From contig JBBSOW010000005.1 of the NCBI GenBank assembly GCA_038259365.1, positions 9,954 to 73,953 on the forward strand: a DNA stretch of 64,000 bases. Direction: 5' to 3'. The position numbers and the translations under genes were made by a program. Below the pieces are notes generated by a model. That model was not told the DNA's origin. It worked only from the letters and a program-made list of their open reading frames with translations, and ran no database searches. Positions 1 through 9,469 of this stretch are shown here, in pieces (position 1 is the stretch's first letter; every line of letters starts with the position of its first letter). The stretch comes from JBBSOW01 sp038259365 (GTDB taxonomy: Bacteria > Actinomycetota > Actinomycetes > Propionibacteriales > Propionibacteriaceae).

Positions 1-101
1 AGCACCGCGAAGCGGCGAGAGAAGATCGTCGGGAGCGGGGCGGGCAGCAACCAGTCGAAGGCGTCCTGCGGGCTGACCGGGTAGGTGCGGGAGCGTTCCA
101 T
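1..101 (-). CDS. SRPBCC-like protein, N-terminal fragment (cut by window edge)
   Basis: Only the first 33 codons lie in the window, running off its left end. The fragment starts MERSRTYPVSPQDAFDWLLP, which resembles the first strand and helix of SRPBCC/polyketide-cyclase-like lipid-binding folds (basic residue, 'YPVSPQDAFDWL'). The ATG at 101 is the first start after an upstream stop. It is divergent from the AbiEi/DUF559 gene across a 105-bp gap that carries two DnaA-box-like 9-mers. The family call rests on a short stretch and is tentative. Confidence 0.45.
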   Translation of the reverse strand, partial: MERSRTYPVSPQDAFDWLLPAPLPTIFSRRFAV

Positions 102-119
102 AGGCGCACTCTAGACCCG

Positions 120-156
120 TTGTCCACAGCCTCCCGTCGGCGATGAGTTATCCACA
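120..156. promoter_or_regulatory. Pair of DnaA-box-like 9-mers
   Basis: TTGTCCACA at 120-128 and TTATCCACA at 148-156 lie in the same orientation, 19 bp apart, in the short divergent intergenic gap. Both match the known DnaA box consensus; the first is the form favoured in high-GC actinobacteria. Two boxes are too few for an origin. They could be a DnaA-responsive promoter element or a DnaA-titrating site. Confidence 0.4.
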
Positions 157-206
157 ACATCGCAGGCGTTCGGTCGGAAGCCACCACGACGCCCCATGCT
201 CTGGGT

Positions 207-1160
207 GTGAATCGACACCTGCTGCCGTCGGCAGAACACCGCGAGTTGGCCGAACTGCAGAGCGGAATCCTCACCCGAGAGCAGGCCGTGGCCCACGGAC
301 TGAGCGACAACGCCTTAAGAAATTTCGTAGACGAAGGCTGGTGGCAACGTATTCGGCCAGGCCTCTTCCACACCGCCAATGCCGCACTCGAGTGGCGGGC
401 ACTCGCCTGGGCCGGGGTGCTCCAGGGGGGCGACGAAGCCCGCCTGCACGGCCTGTCCGCCGCCTACGAAATGAAGCTGATCAGCACCCCGCCATCTCCG
501 ATTACCGTGGCCGTTTCCAATAGTCGCCAAGTGCCCTGGGATCCCCGGTGGCACTTCCATCGCAGCAGACGACTTGGCCCCACCAGAGGCACGTTGCCGC
601 GATCAACTACAGAGGACACGGTATTGGACCTCATCTGCGCTAACCCCGATTCGATGGCCGGCTACGTCACCGACGCGGTGAACCAGCGAGTCACCACCAT
701 CCCCAGGCTTCGCGAGGCGGCGGGAGGCAGAGCGGGGCTTCCTCGCCGCGCCCAGCTGGACTTGTTGCTGGCCGATGTGGGGGAAGGCAACCAGAGCCCT
801 TTGGAGTTGCTCTACTACCGCGATGTAGAGCGCGCCCACGGGTTGCCCAAGGGTCGTCGTCAGGTGCGCCAAGCCAACAACACCGTTGTCGATGTGAGCT
901 ACGAGCCGGCGAGTGGTGGCGGGAGCTTGGTCATCGAGCTGGATGGGCGCCGCGGCCACTCGGGCGCGGGGGCCTTCAGGGATATGCACAGGGACAACTA
1001 CCAGGCCGAGCGCGGCGTCCTGACGCTGCGCTTCGGCTGGGCCGATTACACGTCGCGGCCGTGTGAGGTGGCCAGACAGGTGGCTGCCCGCCTCGCCGGC
1101 CTCGGCTGGACCGGTCAACTCCGCCCTTGCCGAGCCTGCCAGCGCTCGTCAAATGATTGA
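207..1160 (+). CDS. AbiEi-type antitoxin-domain / DUF559 nuclease-fold protein
   Basis: 317 aa with a GTG start. The N-terminus (about residues 10-60, 'GILTREQAVAHGL...WWQRIRPGLF') looks like the winged-helix domain of AbiEi-family type IV antitoxins. The C-terminal third ('VVDVSYEP', then 'LVIELDGRRGH', then 'RDNYQAERGVLTLRF') matches the Vsr-like DUF559 endonuclease fold, with the D...ELD acidic residues in place. This two-domain protein is common and usually solitary in actinobacteria. No AbiEii-type nucleotidyltransferase toxin is adjacent, so a working toxin-antitoxin pair is not supported. Its actual role is unknown; a DNA-binding or nuclease function is an inference. The stop codon sits inside the left arm of the downstream hairpin. 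Confidence 0.75.
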   Translation: MNRHLLPSAEHRELAELQSGILTREQAVAHGLSDNALRNFVDEGWWQRIRPGLFHTANAALEWRALAWAGVLQGGDEARLHGLSAAYEMKLISTPPSPITVAVSNSRQVPWDPRWHFHRSRRLGPTRGTLPRSTTEDTVLDLICANPDSMAGYVTDAVNQRVTTIPRLREAAGGRAGLPRRAQLDLLLADVGEGNQSPLELLYYRDVERAHGLPKGRRQVRQANNTVVDVSYEPASGGGSLVIELDGRRGHSGAGAFRDMHRDNYQAERGVLTLRFGWADYTSRPCEVARQVAARLAGLGWTGQLRPCRACQRSSND

Positions 1161-1200
1161 GTGTGATCTTGCTGCGTCTGACACCAAGATCACACTCAAT
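1156..1200. terminator. Bidirectional terminator hairpin
   Basis: A perfect 15-bp inverted repeat (arms 1156-1170 and 1186-1200, ATTGAGTGTGATCTT and its complement) with a 15-nt loop lies between two convergent genes. The left arm contains the stop codon of the upstream gene, and the right arm ends 2 bp before the stop of the minus-strand gene. There is no clear T-run, so Rho-independent termination is likely but not certain. Confidence 0.7.
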
Positions 1201-1202
1201 CC

Positions 1203-2132
1203 CTAAAAGAGGGCGGAGCTGAGGTCGCGACGGGCCTTGTTGACGCGCGGATCGGCGGCGCCGAGGGTCTCGAACAGCTCCAGGACGCGCTTGCGCAGGA
1301 GCTCGCGGTCCTCGCCCAGGGTGAGCCGCAGCAGCCCGATCAGGCGGGAGAAGGCCTGCTCGGCCTGGCCGGAGACCAGCTCGACGTCGGCCGCGGCGAG
1401 GGCCTTCGGCACATTCTTGGGTTCGGCGTCGGCCTCGGCGAGCACGTTGTGTGCCTCCAGGCCGACGGTGCGCGCCAACAGCGCCGCCTGGGCCCTCCCC
1501 GCCTTGGCCTCGGCGTCACCCGCGTCGGCGGTGAGCAGCTTGTCGAATTCGGCGACCGCGGCGGCGAAGTCCCCCCGTTCCAGGGCCGCATCGGCCTCGG
1601 CGAAGCGCGGATCGGACTCGGGCTCGATCTCCTGCGCCTCCCCGGCCGCCTCCTCGCCGGCGGGCACCCGACCCACCAACCCGTTGGAGACCGCGGCCTG
1701 GAGCACCTGTTCGATGACGGCCTTGACCTGCTCGGGCGGCTGCACGCCCTGGAACAGCGGCAGCGCCTGGCCCATCATCAGCGCCAGCACGGTGGGGACG
1801 GCCTCGACGCCGACCGCCTGGGCGAGCTGCGGGGCGGCATCCACGTTCACCCGCGCCAGCAGGAAGCGTCCCTGGGCCGCGGCGGCCTCGGAGATCAACG
1901 CCTGCGACAGCTGATCGGCGTTCTGAGCGCGCGGGGAGTAGAACTCGACGACGATCGGGTACTGCTGGGAGCGAGTGATCAGGTCGTTGAAGGTCTCCTG
2001 GCCGACCTGCTCGACGTAGCTGCCCTTCCCGCCGCCCGATCCGCCGGCGGGGCCGCTGGCGGCCTGCTCGGCCTTGTTCTTGAGGGCGGACAGATCCATG
2101 GCGCCGGGTCGGCTGAACTGCGGTGAAGTCAT
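1203..2132 (-). CDS. Thioredoxin-fold/TPR co-chaperone-like protein (YbbN/CnoX family)
   Basis: 309 aa from ATG 2132 (MTSPQFSRPG...), preceded by AGGA; a longer open frame upstream lacks family similarity. Residues about 50-150 form a thioredoxin-like domain ('PIVVEFYSPRAQNADQLSQ', 'VEAVPTVLALMMGQ'). The place where thioredoxins carry CxxC has no cysteine, so it cannot act as a dithiol reductase. The C-terminal half is alanine-rich helical repeats of the TPR type ('ADAALERGDFAAAVAEFDKLL'). E. coli YbbN is a holdase working with DnaK and GroEL; a chaperone-like role here is inferred. Actinobacterial homologues (Rv1324 type) sit near the same thiolase and epimerase genes. Confidence 0.8.
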   Translation of the reverse strand: MTSPQFSRPGAMDLSALKNKAEQAASGPAGGSGGGKGSYVEQVGQETFNDLITRSQQYPIVVEFYSPRAQNADQLSQALISEAAAAQGRFLLARVNVDAAPQLAQAVGVEAVPTVLALMMGQALPLFQGVQPPEQVKAVIEQVLQAAVSNGLVGRVPAGEEAAGEAQEIEPESDPRFAEADAALERGDFAAAVAEFDKLLTADAGDAEAKAGRAQAALLARTVGLEAHNVLAEADAEPKNVPKALAAADVELVSGQAEQAFSRLIGLLRLTLGEDRELLRKRVLELFETLGAADPRVNKARRDLSSALF

Positions 2133-2218
2133 GGCGTCCATCCTAGGAGCAAAGCGGGCCCAGGGCATTTCTCGGGCTCCCCGCGACCTCCCGCCCGGGG
2201 TTTGCCATGATGGTGGGC

Positions 2219-3847
<1,629 letters not shown>

Positions 3848-5317
3848 GTGGCGCCCCCAGCGGCGCGGAGACGAGGAAGGGCCACCGCGCCGAAGCTTGC
3901 GAGATCGAGCTGGCGGCTGGCCGTCCGCAACGCGCCCCTGGCCTTCTGGCGTGACCAGGCCTACGATCTGGCCGCCGGGCTGACGTTCCACTCCGTCATC
4001 TCGTTCTTTCCCGGCCTCTTGGCCGTCGTGTCGCTGCTCGGCCTCGTCGGGCAGAGCGACGCCGCCACCGACGCCATGCTGTCCGCCCTCCGCGAGGTCT
4101 CTCCGGAGGTGGCCACCCAGGAGTTGGGCGAGGTCCTCGACTCCATCGCCAGTTCGACCGGCTCGGGACTGGCGTTCGGCCTCGGCCTCGGGGTCGCGCT
4201 GTGGTCGGCCAGCCGCTACCTGGCCGCCTTCGCCAGGGCGATGAACCGCATCTACGACGTCGACGAGGGCCGCCCCGTCTGGAAGCTCCTCACCCAGTTG
4301 GTGCTCCTCACCCTGGCCTTGGTGCTGCTGGTGTGTCTGCTGCTGCTCGGGCTCATCGTCTCCGGCCCCGTCGCGCGGTTGGTCGGCCACCTGCTGGGCG
4401 TCGGCGAGGCGGGCCTCGGCCTGTTCAACGTCCTCAAGTGGCCGGTCATGCTCATCGTCGTGGTCATCATCGTGGCCCTGCTGTACTACGTCACCCCCAA
4501 CGTTTCGCCCGTTCGGTTCCGCTGGATCAGCCTCGGTGCCCTCGTGGCGATCGGCATCTGGGTGCTGCTCTCGGTCCTGTTCGGCCTGTACGTCGTGAAC
4601 TTCTCCCGCTACAACATCACCTACGGCGCGCTGGGCGGCATCGTGGTGTTCCTGCTGTGGCTATGGATCACCAACCTCGCGCTGCTGTTCGGCGCGGAGG
4701 TGGACGCGGAGGTGGAGCGGGCCCGACAGCTCCAAGAGGGCATCGAGGCCGAGGTGGACATCCAACTCCCCGTCCGCGACACCCGGCGCAGCGTCAAGAC
4801 CGACGCCCGGCACGAGAACACGATCGCCCGCTCCCGCGAGCTGCGCGAATCCTTCGACGACGAGGATTCCGCGACGCCACCCGGGCACGATGCCGCACGG
4901 TCTGGGGGCGGATGGCAGGATCGGCGTATGCAACAACCAATCCTGATCTTCGACGGCGACTGTGGCTTTTGCACCAGATCCGTCAGGTTGGCCGAACGCC
5001 TGCGCAAGGATCCCGGCGACTACCGGATCGCCGCCTACCAGCACCTCGATCTGGAGGCCTATTCGCTCTCGCACGCCCAATGCGAGGAGGCGCTGCAGTG
5101 GGTGGACCGCGACGGCACGGCCCATTCCGCCCAGCACGCAGTGGCCCGGCTGCTGACCGCCTCGGCGTGGTTCGTGCGCCCGATCGGGATGGCTCTTGGG
5201 CTGCCCGTGATCAACCCGGTCGCCGGGGTCGTCTACCGCTGGGTGGCGGCGCACCGACACAAACTACCCGGCGGCACGCCCGCCTGCGCGCTGCCGCCGG
5301 CGCAACGCCCTAGCTGA
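3848..5317 (+). CDS. YihY/BrkB-family membrane protein fused to DCC thiol-disulfide oxidoreductase
   Basis: One open frame of 489 codons. Residues about 20-290 are a YihY/BrkB-type protein: N-terminal 'FWRDQAYDLAAGLTFHSVISFFPG', then about six hydrophobic segments and the family's 'YNITYGALGGIVVFLLWLW'. A charged linker (about 290-360) leads to a DCC/DUF393 domain with its signature 'LIFDGDCGFC' (Cys372, Cys375) and a hydrophobic tail. An in-frame ATG at 4928 (residue 361) sits 7 nt after GGCAGGA, so the DCC part may also be made alone. GTG 3848 abuts the pgm stop. BrkB proteins have no settled biochemical function, and DCC proteins are presumed redox enzymes. Whether the full fusion is made is unknown. 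Confidence 0.8.
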   Translation: MAPPAARRRGRATAPKLARSSWRLAVRNAPLAFWRDQAYDLAAGLTFHSVISFFPGLLAVVSLLGLVGQSDAATDAMLSALREVSPEVATQELGEVLDSIASSTGSGLAFGLGLGVALWSASRYLAAFARAMNRIYDVDEGRPVWKLLTQLVLLTLALVLLVCLLLLGLIVSGPVARLVGHLLGVGEAGLGLFNVLKWPVMLIVVVIIVALLYYVTPNVSPVRFRWISLGALVAIGIWVLLSVLFGLYVVNFSRYNITYGALGGIVVFLLWLWITNLALLFGAEVDAEVERARQLQEGIEAEVDIQLPVRDTRRSVKTDARHENTIARSRELRESFDDEDSATPPGHDAARSGGGWQDRRMQQPILIFDGDCGFCTRSVRLAERLRKDPGDYRIAAYQHLDLEAYSLSHAQCEEALQWVDRDGTAHSAQHAVARLLTASAWFVRPIGMALGLPVINPVAGVVYRWVAAHRHKLPGGTPACALPPAQRPS

Positions 5318-5353
5318 GCCCGGTCGAGCGCCTCATGGGAGCGCGCCACGGCG

Positions 5354-7063
5354 CTAGAATCGCGCCGGTTCGGTGTAGGAACCCCAGACGTCGCGCAGCG
5401 CGGCACAGATCTCGCCCAGGCTGGCCTCGGCCCGCACGGCCTCCAGCATGGTGGGCAGGATGTTGTCCTCCCCCTTGGCGGCCTCGACGAGCTCGGCCAA
5501 GCGTTGGGCGATCAGCTCGCCGTCGCGGGAGGCCTTGCGGGCGGCCAGCTCGCTCACCTGATCCCTCTCCACCTCGTGCGAGACCCGCAGGATGTCGAGC
5601 TTCTTCGCGATCGTCGTGGTGTGGCAGTTCACCCCGACGACCTTTTTCTGGTTGTTCTCCACGGCCGTCTGGTAGGCGAACGCCGATTCGGCGATCTCGC
5701 CGGTGAACCAGCCGTCCTCGATCCCTTGCAGCAAACCGCTGGTGACGGGCCCGATCGGGTGCGGGTTACGCTCGCCCATCGCGATGATCCGGGCGAAGAT
5801 CTCCTCCGCCTCGGCCTCGATCCGATCCGTCAGCTCCTCGACGTACCAAGATCCGCCCAGCGGATCGGCGACGTTGAGCACGCCGGTCTCCTCGGCCAGC
5901 ACCTGCTGGGTCCGCAGCGCGGTCTCGGCGCTGGACTCGCTCGGCAGGGCCAGCGTCTCGTCCAGGGCGTTGGTGTGCAGCGAGTTGGTGCCGCCGAGCA
6001 CCGCGGCGAGGGCCTCCACGGCGGTACGCACGACGTTGTTCACCGGCTGCTGCGCGGTCAGCGAGACCCCGGCGGTCTGGGTGTGGAACCGCAGCCACTG
6101 GGCCCGGGGCGAGGTGGCGCCGAAGCGCTGGGACATCCAGCGCGCCCAGATCCGCCGCGCGGCCCGGAATTTGGCGATCTCTTCGAAGAAGTCGAGGTGG
6201 GCGTCGAAGAAGAAGCTGAGACCGGGCGCGAACCTGTTGACCTCCAGGCCCCGCGAGAGGCCCAGCTCGACGTAGCCGAACCCGTCGGCCAGGGTGAAGG
6301 CCAGCTCCTGGGCGGCCGTCGAACCGGCCTCGCGGATGTGATAGCCCGAGACGCTGAGCGGCTTGTAGGCCGGGATCTCGGCGGTGGTGTACTCCATCAG
6401 GTCACCGATGAGGCGCAGGTGGGCCTCGGGATCGAACAGCCATTCCTTCTGGGCGATGTACTCCTTGTAGATGTCGGTCTGCAGGGTGCCGTTGAGCGCG
6501 CCGACGTCGGCGCCTTGGCGTTCGGCGGCGACGACGTACATGCAAAAGATCGGCACCGCGGGGCCGGAGATCGTCATCGACGTCGTCACCGCGGCGAGGT
6601 CGATCTCGTCGAAGAGGATCTCCATGTCGGCCACGGTGTCGATCGCCACCCCGCAGTGTCCGACCTCGCCGAGCGAGATCTCCTCGTCGGAGTCGCGGCC
6701 CATCAGCGTCGGCATATCGAACGCCACGCTCAGCCCGCCACCCCCGGAGGCCAGGATCATCTTGTAGCGCTCGTTGGTCTGGCGGGCGTTGCCGAAGCCG
6801 GCGAACTGGCGGATCGTCCAGGGCCTCCCGCGGTATCCCGTCGGGTACAGCCCCCGCGTGTAGGGGTACTGGCCGGGCCACTCGGCGTGCTCGGCCCCGT
6901 CGTCGGCCGGGCCGTAGGCGGGTTCCACCTCGCTGCCCGAGAGGGTGGTGAAGTCGGCATCGCGCACCTGGCCGCGCTCGAGCGCGGCGGCGTAATCGTG
7001 TTGCCATGTTTCCCGACCGGTCCCTCGGCCGTGGGCGGCCACGTTGTCCTTCGACTGCGTCAT
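5354..7063 (-). CDS. icmA: Coenzyme-B12-dependent acyl-CoA mutase large subunit (isobutyryl-CoA mutase type)
   Basis: 569 aa; start ATG 7063 with GGGAAGG upstream. It is the TIM-barrel subunit only: there is no C-terminal B12-binding domain (DxHxxG), so it needs a separate small subunit, not seen in this window. Two substrate-selecting positions are Phe87 (TIRQFAGF) and Gln205 (EYIAQKEW). From published mutase work, methylmalonyl-CoA mutase has Tyr and Arg there, while isobutyryl-CoA mutase has Phe and Gln. The rest closely resembles Streptomyces IcmA as I recall it. Predicted reaction: isobutyryl-CoA to n-butyryl-CoA. MeaB, thiolase and epimerase genes are nearby and a MarR gene is just upstream. 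Some family members are still annotated as methylmalonyl-CoA mutase. Confidence 0.85.
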   Translation of the reverse strand: MTQSKDNVAAHGRGTGRETWQHDYAAALERGQVRDADFTTLSGSEVEPAYGPADDGAEHAEWPGQYPYTRGLYPTGYRGRPWTIRQFAGFGNARQTNERYKMILASGGGGLSVAFDMPTLMGRDSDEEISLGEVGHCGVAIDTVADMEILFDEIDLAAVTTSMTISGPAVPIFCMYVVAAERQGADVGALNGTLQTDIYKEYIAQKEWLFDPEAHLRLIGDLMEYTTAEIPAYKPLSVSGYHIREAGSTAAQELAFTLADGFGYVELGLSRGLEVNRFAPGLSFFFDAHLDFFEEIAKFRAARRIWARWMSQRFGATSPRAQWLRFHTQTAGVSLTAQQPVNNVVRTAVEALAAVLGGTNSLHTNALDETLALPSESSAETALRTQQVLAEETGVLNVADPLGGSWYVEELTDRIEAEAEEIFARIIAMGERNPHPIGPVTSGLLQGIEDGWFTGEIAESAFAYQTAVENNQKKVVGVNCHTTTIAKKLDILRVSHEVERDQVSELAARKASRDGELIAQRLAELVEAAKGEDNILPTMLEAVRAEASLGEICAALRDVWGSYTEPARF

Positions 7064-7158
7064 CGCAGCACCTTCCCGCTACGGCATCGGTTGCCCTGCG
7101 TGCTCGATACTAGTGCGCCCCGCCCCGGTTCAACCAGTGCGCTCGCGATCGCGGGCGA

Positions 7159-7659
7159 TCAGAAGTCCCCGGCCGCCGAGCGCAGCCCGCGCAGGAGCCC
7201 GAACAGCTGTTCGGATTCCTCGGCGGTGACCGCGCCCATGGCGAACTCGGCCTGGGTCACCGCCTGGGTGGCCTGCTCCATGACCTCGCGCCCCTTCCGC
7301 GTCAGCGAGGCCAGAACGGCCCGACCGTCCTCGGGGTGCGGATCGCGTCGAATGAGCCCCGCCGCGCTGAGGCGTTGCGCCAGGGAGGTGACCGAGGTGG
7401 CGTGCACCTGCAGGCGCTCGCCGATCTTGCCCAACGGCACGGCCCCGCGCTTGGAGAACGACAACAGCACCAACACCTCGTACCGGGCGAAGGTGAGCCC
7501 CAGCGGGCGCAGCACCTCGTCGAGCTCGGTGATCACCAGCTGGTGGGCCCGCATCAGCGAGGTGACCGCCCGCATCCGCGCCACCTGGCCGTTACCGTGT
7601 TCGGCCCACAGCGCGGCGGCCTGCTCGATGGGATCGAACGGCAGCCTTTCCCGGTTCAT
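7159..7659 (-). CDS. MarR-family transcriptional regulator
   Basis: 166 aa, starting at ATG 7657-7659, which overlaps the stop of the PH-domain gene by one base (TGATG). The winged-helix core is clear: 'LGLTFARYEVLVLLSFSKRGAVPLGKIGERLQVHATSVTSLAQRLSAAGLIRRD', then the wing 'PHPEDGRAVLASLTRKGREVM'. It is a DNA-binding repressor or activator that usually responds to small ligands such as acyl-CoAs or aromatics. Its place 95 bp upstream of the mutase gene, on the same strand, suggests it controls this acyl-CoA block, but no operator could be assigned. Confidence 0.9.
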   Translation of the reverse strand: MNRERLPFDPIEQAAALWAEHGNGQVARMRAVTSLMRAHQLVITELDEVLRPLGLTFARYEVLVLLSFSKRGAVPLGKIGERLQVHATSVTSLAQRLSAAGLIRRDPHPEDGRAVLASLTRKGREVMEQATQAVTQAEFAMGAVTAEESEQLFGLLRGLRSAAGDF

Positions 7660-8210
7660 CAGGTGCCGTCCTCGGAGTTGGCGTCGTCGATGGTTTGGAT
7701 GCGGGAACGCAGGCCCGATCGCTGGATGACCCGTTGGATGGTCAGGTCCCGCTCGTTGGGCCGCCCCACGAAGCGGATGTCGCGTAGGGCCTGATCCTGG
7801 GCGGCGGACTCGAAGACGAAGTGTCCGTAACCCAACACCCGGCCCAAAAGCGGCCGGTTCACCGCGATATCGAGGATCCGCGACATCGGCATGGTGGCGG
7901 TGTGACGGCTGAACACCCCGTACACCCGGAACACCCGCATGTTGGTGATGACGAACCGATCCATGTGCTCGCGCAGGAGCCGATAGAACCCGATCGCACC
8001 CACCACGAGCCCGAGGAAGAACACCAGCCACCAAAAGCGTCCTGCCAGCGACACGAGGAGGAGAAGCAGTACTCCGGCGAGGACGATGACGGCGGGGAGG
8101 ACCATCACCACCCGGTGCTTGCGGACCTCGTCGATGATCTTCTCGCCGTCGTCGGCGATCAGGTGCTGGGAGACCCGGGGATCGAACAACCCGGCCAGCC
8201 AGTCGAACAC
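7659..8210 (-). CDS. bPH2-type PH-domain membrane protein
   Basis: 183 aa, GTG start 8210. Two hydrophobic segments around residues 33-75 ('VVMVLPAVIVLAGVLLLLLV' and 'WWLVFFLGLVVGAIGFY') are followed by a bacterial pleckstrin-homology-like domain ('DRFVITNMRVFRVYGVFSRHTATMPMSRILDIAVNRPLLGRVLGYGHFVF'). Such proteins (YdbT-like) are membrane-anchored and of unknown function. It lies 5 bp after the 52-aa membrane protein gene and is translationally coupled to marR downstream, so the three form one unit. Confidence 0.8.
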   Translation of the reverse strand: MFDWLAGLFDPRVSQHLIADDGEKIIDEVRKHRVVMVLPAVIVLAGVLLLLLVSLAGRFWWLVFFLGLVVGAIGFYRLLREHMDRFVITNMRVFRVYGVFSRHTATMPMSRILDIAVNRPLLGRVLGYGHFVFESAAQDQALRDIRFVGRPNERDLTIQRVIQRSGLRSRIQTIDDANSEDGT

Positions 8211-8215
8211 GGCCG

Positions 8216-8374
8216 TTAGCCGGAGGCCAGATTGGAGAAGAAGGTGCCCACCGATTCGAACATGCCGAAGAAGCTACGCACAGCGGCGGCCGCATCCTCG
8301 GGACGGGTCACCAGATAGTAGAGGGCAAACGCGACCACGAGGATGAGCAGGACCTTCTTGACGAAGTTCCACAC
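8216..8374 (-). CDS. Small single-pass membrane protein (52 aa)
   Basis: A short gene starting GTG 8374 with AAAGGA 7 nt upstream and ending TAA 8216. It encodes MWNFVKKVLLILVVAFALYY followed by a short polar part and an amphipathic tail ending FFSNLASG. There is one membrane helix (about residues 5-22) with a positive N-terminus. Third codon positions are almost all G or C, as in neighbouring real genes. It directly precedes the PH-domain gene, so it may be its partner. I do not recognise a named family. Confidence 0.7.
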   Translation of the reverse strand: MWNFVKKVLLILVVAFALYYLVTRPEDAAAAVRSFFGMFESVGTFFSNLASG

Positions 8375-8461
8375 GAGAGGATCCTTTGGATAAGGGGAAG
8401 TTTACTGAACACTTCTTAGCACTGAGGATAGTCAAACCCTGGCCCGACTCGCCGCAGCAGG

Positions 8462-9469
8462 CTACGATGTGCCCGATTCGAGACCGTCCAGGAGAGCATC
8501 GGCGGCCGAATAGGGGTCGAGGTGCCCGTCGCGGACCCGAGCGGCGAGATCGGCCAGCCGGCCCTGGCGATCGGCATGGAACTCGCGGCGCAACGTTCCC
8601 AGCGCCAGCGCCTCGACCTCGAGCTGGGCTCGCTCCAGCCTGCCGTGCTGCCAGCCGCCCGAGGCCATCTCGGCCTCGCGGTGGGCATCGACGCCCGCGA
8701 GCACCTCGGAGATTCCCTCACCCTTCAGCGCCGTCGTGGCCACGATGGGGGGCTTCCAGGCCCCGGCCTCGTACTCGCCCAGCGCGATCATCGTGCGGAG
8801 ATCGCGGATCACCGCTTGCGCTCCAGAACGGTCGGCCTTGTTGACGACGAACACGTCGCCGATCTCGAGGATGCCTGCCTTCGCGGCCTGAATGCCGTCC
8901 CCCATGCCGGGCGCGGTCAGCACCAGCGTGGTGTCGGCGGCCGAGCAGATCTCCACCTCGGATTGTCCCACCCCGACGGTCTCGACCAGAACGGTGTCGA
9001 ACCCTGCGGCGTCGAAGACCCGCATCGCCTGCGGGGCCGCGGCGGAGAGGCCGCCGAGATGCCCGCGGGTCGCCATGGAACGGATGTACACCCCGGGATC
9101 GCTGAAGTGGGCCTGCATCCGCACCCGGTCCCCGAGCAGAGCCCCGCCCGAAAAGGGCGAGGAGGGGTCGACGGCCAGCACGGCCACCCGCTCCCCGCGC
9201 TCCCGCAGGGCACGGACGAGTTCGGTGGTCGTCGTCGATTTACCGACCCCAGGCGGGCCGGTGATGCCGATGACGCGGGCTCGCCCGGTGTGGCTGGCCA
9301 GCGCGGACATCACCGCGCGCAACGAAGGGGAGTTGTTCTCCACCAACGAGATGAGTCGCGCGATGGCGCGCACCCGACCGGGTGATTCCGCGGACGCGGT
9401 TGCCGCCTCGACGAGCGCGGTCACCCTCGGGTTCGCCGCGGGCGGGCGTAAGCCGGGACTCGACGTCAC
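8462..9469 (-). CDS. meaB: Methylmalonyl-CoA mutase-associated GTPase MeaB (ArgK family)
   Basis: 335 aa. This G3E-type GTPase protects and loads adenosylcobalamin-dependent mutases, letting damaged cofactor leave. Visible motifs are Walker A GITGPPGVGKST (around 68-79), 'DPSSPFSGGALLGDR', Walker B 'VETVGVGQSE', and the base-recognition 'NKAD'. The C-terminal helical dimerisation part ('HADRQGRLADLAARVRDGHLDPYSAADALL') is present. The start is GTG 9469, overlapping the thiolase stop (ATGTGACG); the longer upstream frame is only a thiolase shadow. It follows the thiolase and precedes the marR-icmA group on the same strand, which fits a chaperone role for the mutase. Confidence 0.93.
   Translation of the reverse strand: MTSSPGLRPPAANPRVTALVEAATASAESPGRVRAIARLISLVENNSPSLRAVMSALASHTGRARVIGITGPPGVGKSTTTTELVRALRERGERVAVLAVDPSSPFSGGALLGDRVRMQAHFSDPGVYIRSMATRGHLGGLSAAAPQAMRVFDAAGFDTVLVETVGVGQSEVEICSAADTTLVLTAPGMGDGIQAAKAGILEIGDVFVVNKADRSGAQAVIRDLRTMIALGEYEAGAWKPPIVATTALKGEGISEVLAGVDAHREAEMASGGWQHGRLERAQLEVEALALGTLRREFHADRQGRLADLAARVRDGHLDPYSAADALLDGLESGTS

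Noticed and set aside
120..156. Replication origin
   Set aside because: Only two DnaA-box-like sites and no dnaA, dnaN or AT-rich unwinding region nearby.
207..1160. Type IV toxin-antitoxin system
   Set aside because: No AbiEii-type toxin gene lies next to the AbiEi-like domain protein; the DUF559 fusion is normally solitary.
5504..7729. 741-codon plus-strand frame opposite the mutase gene
   Set aside because: Antisense shadow of icmA and marR, with no recognisable domain.
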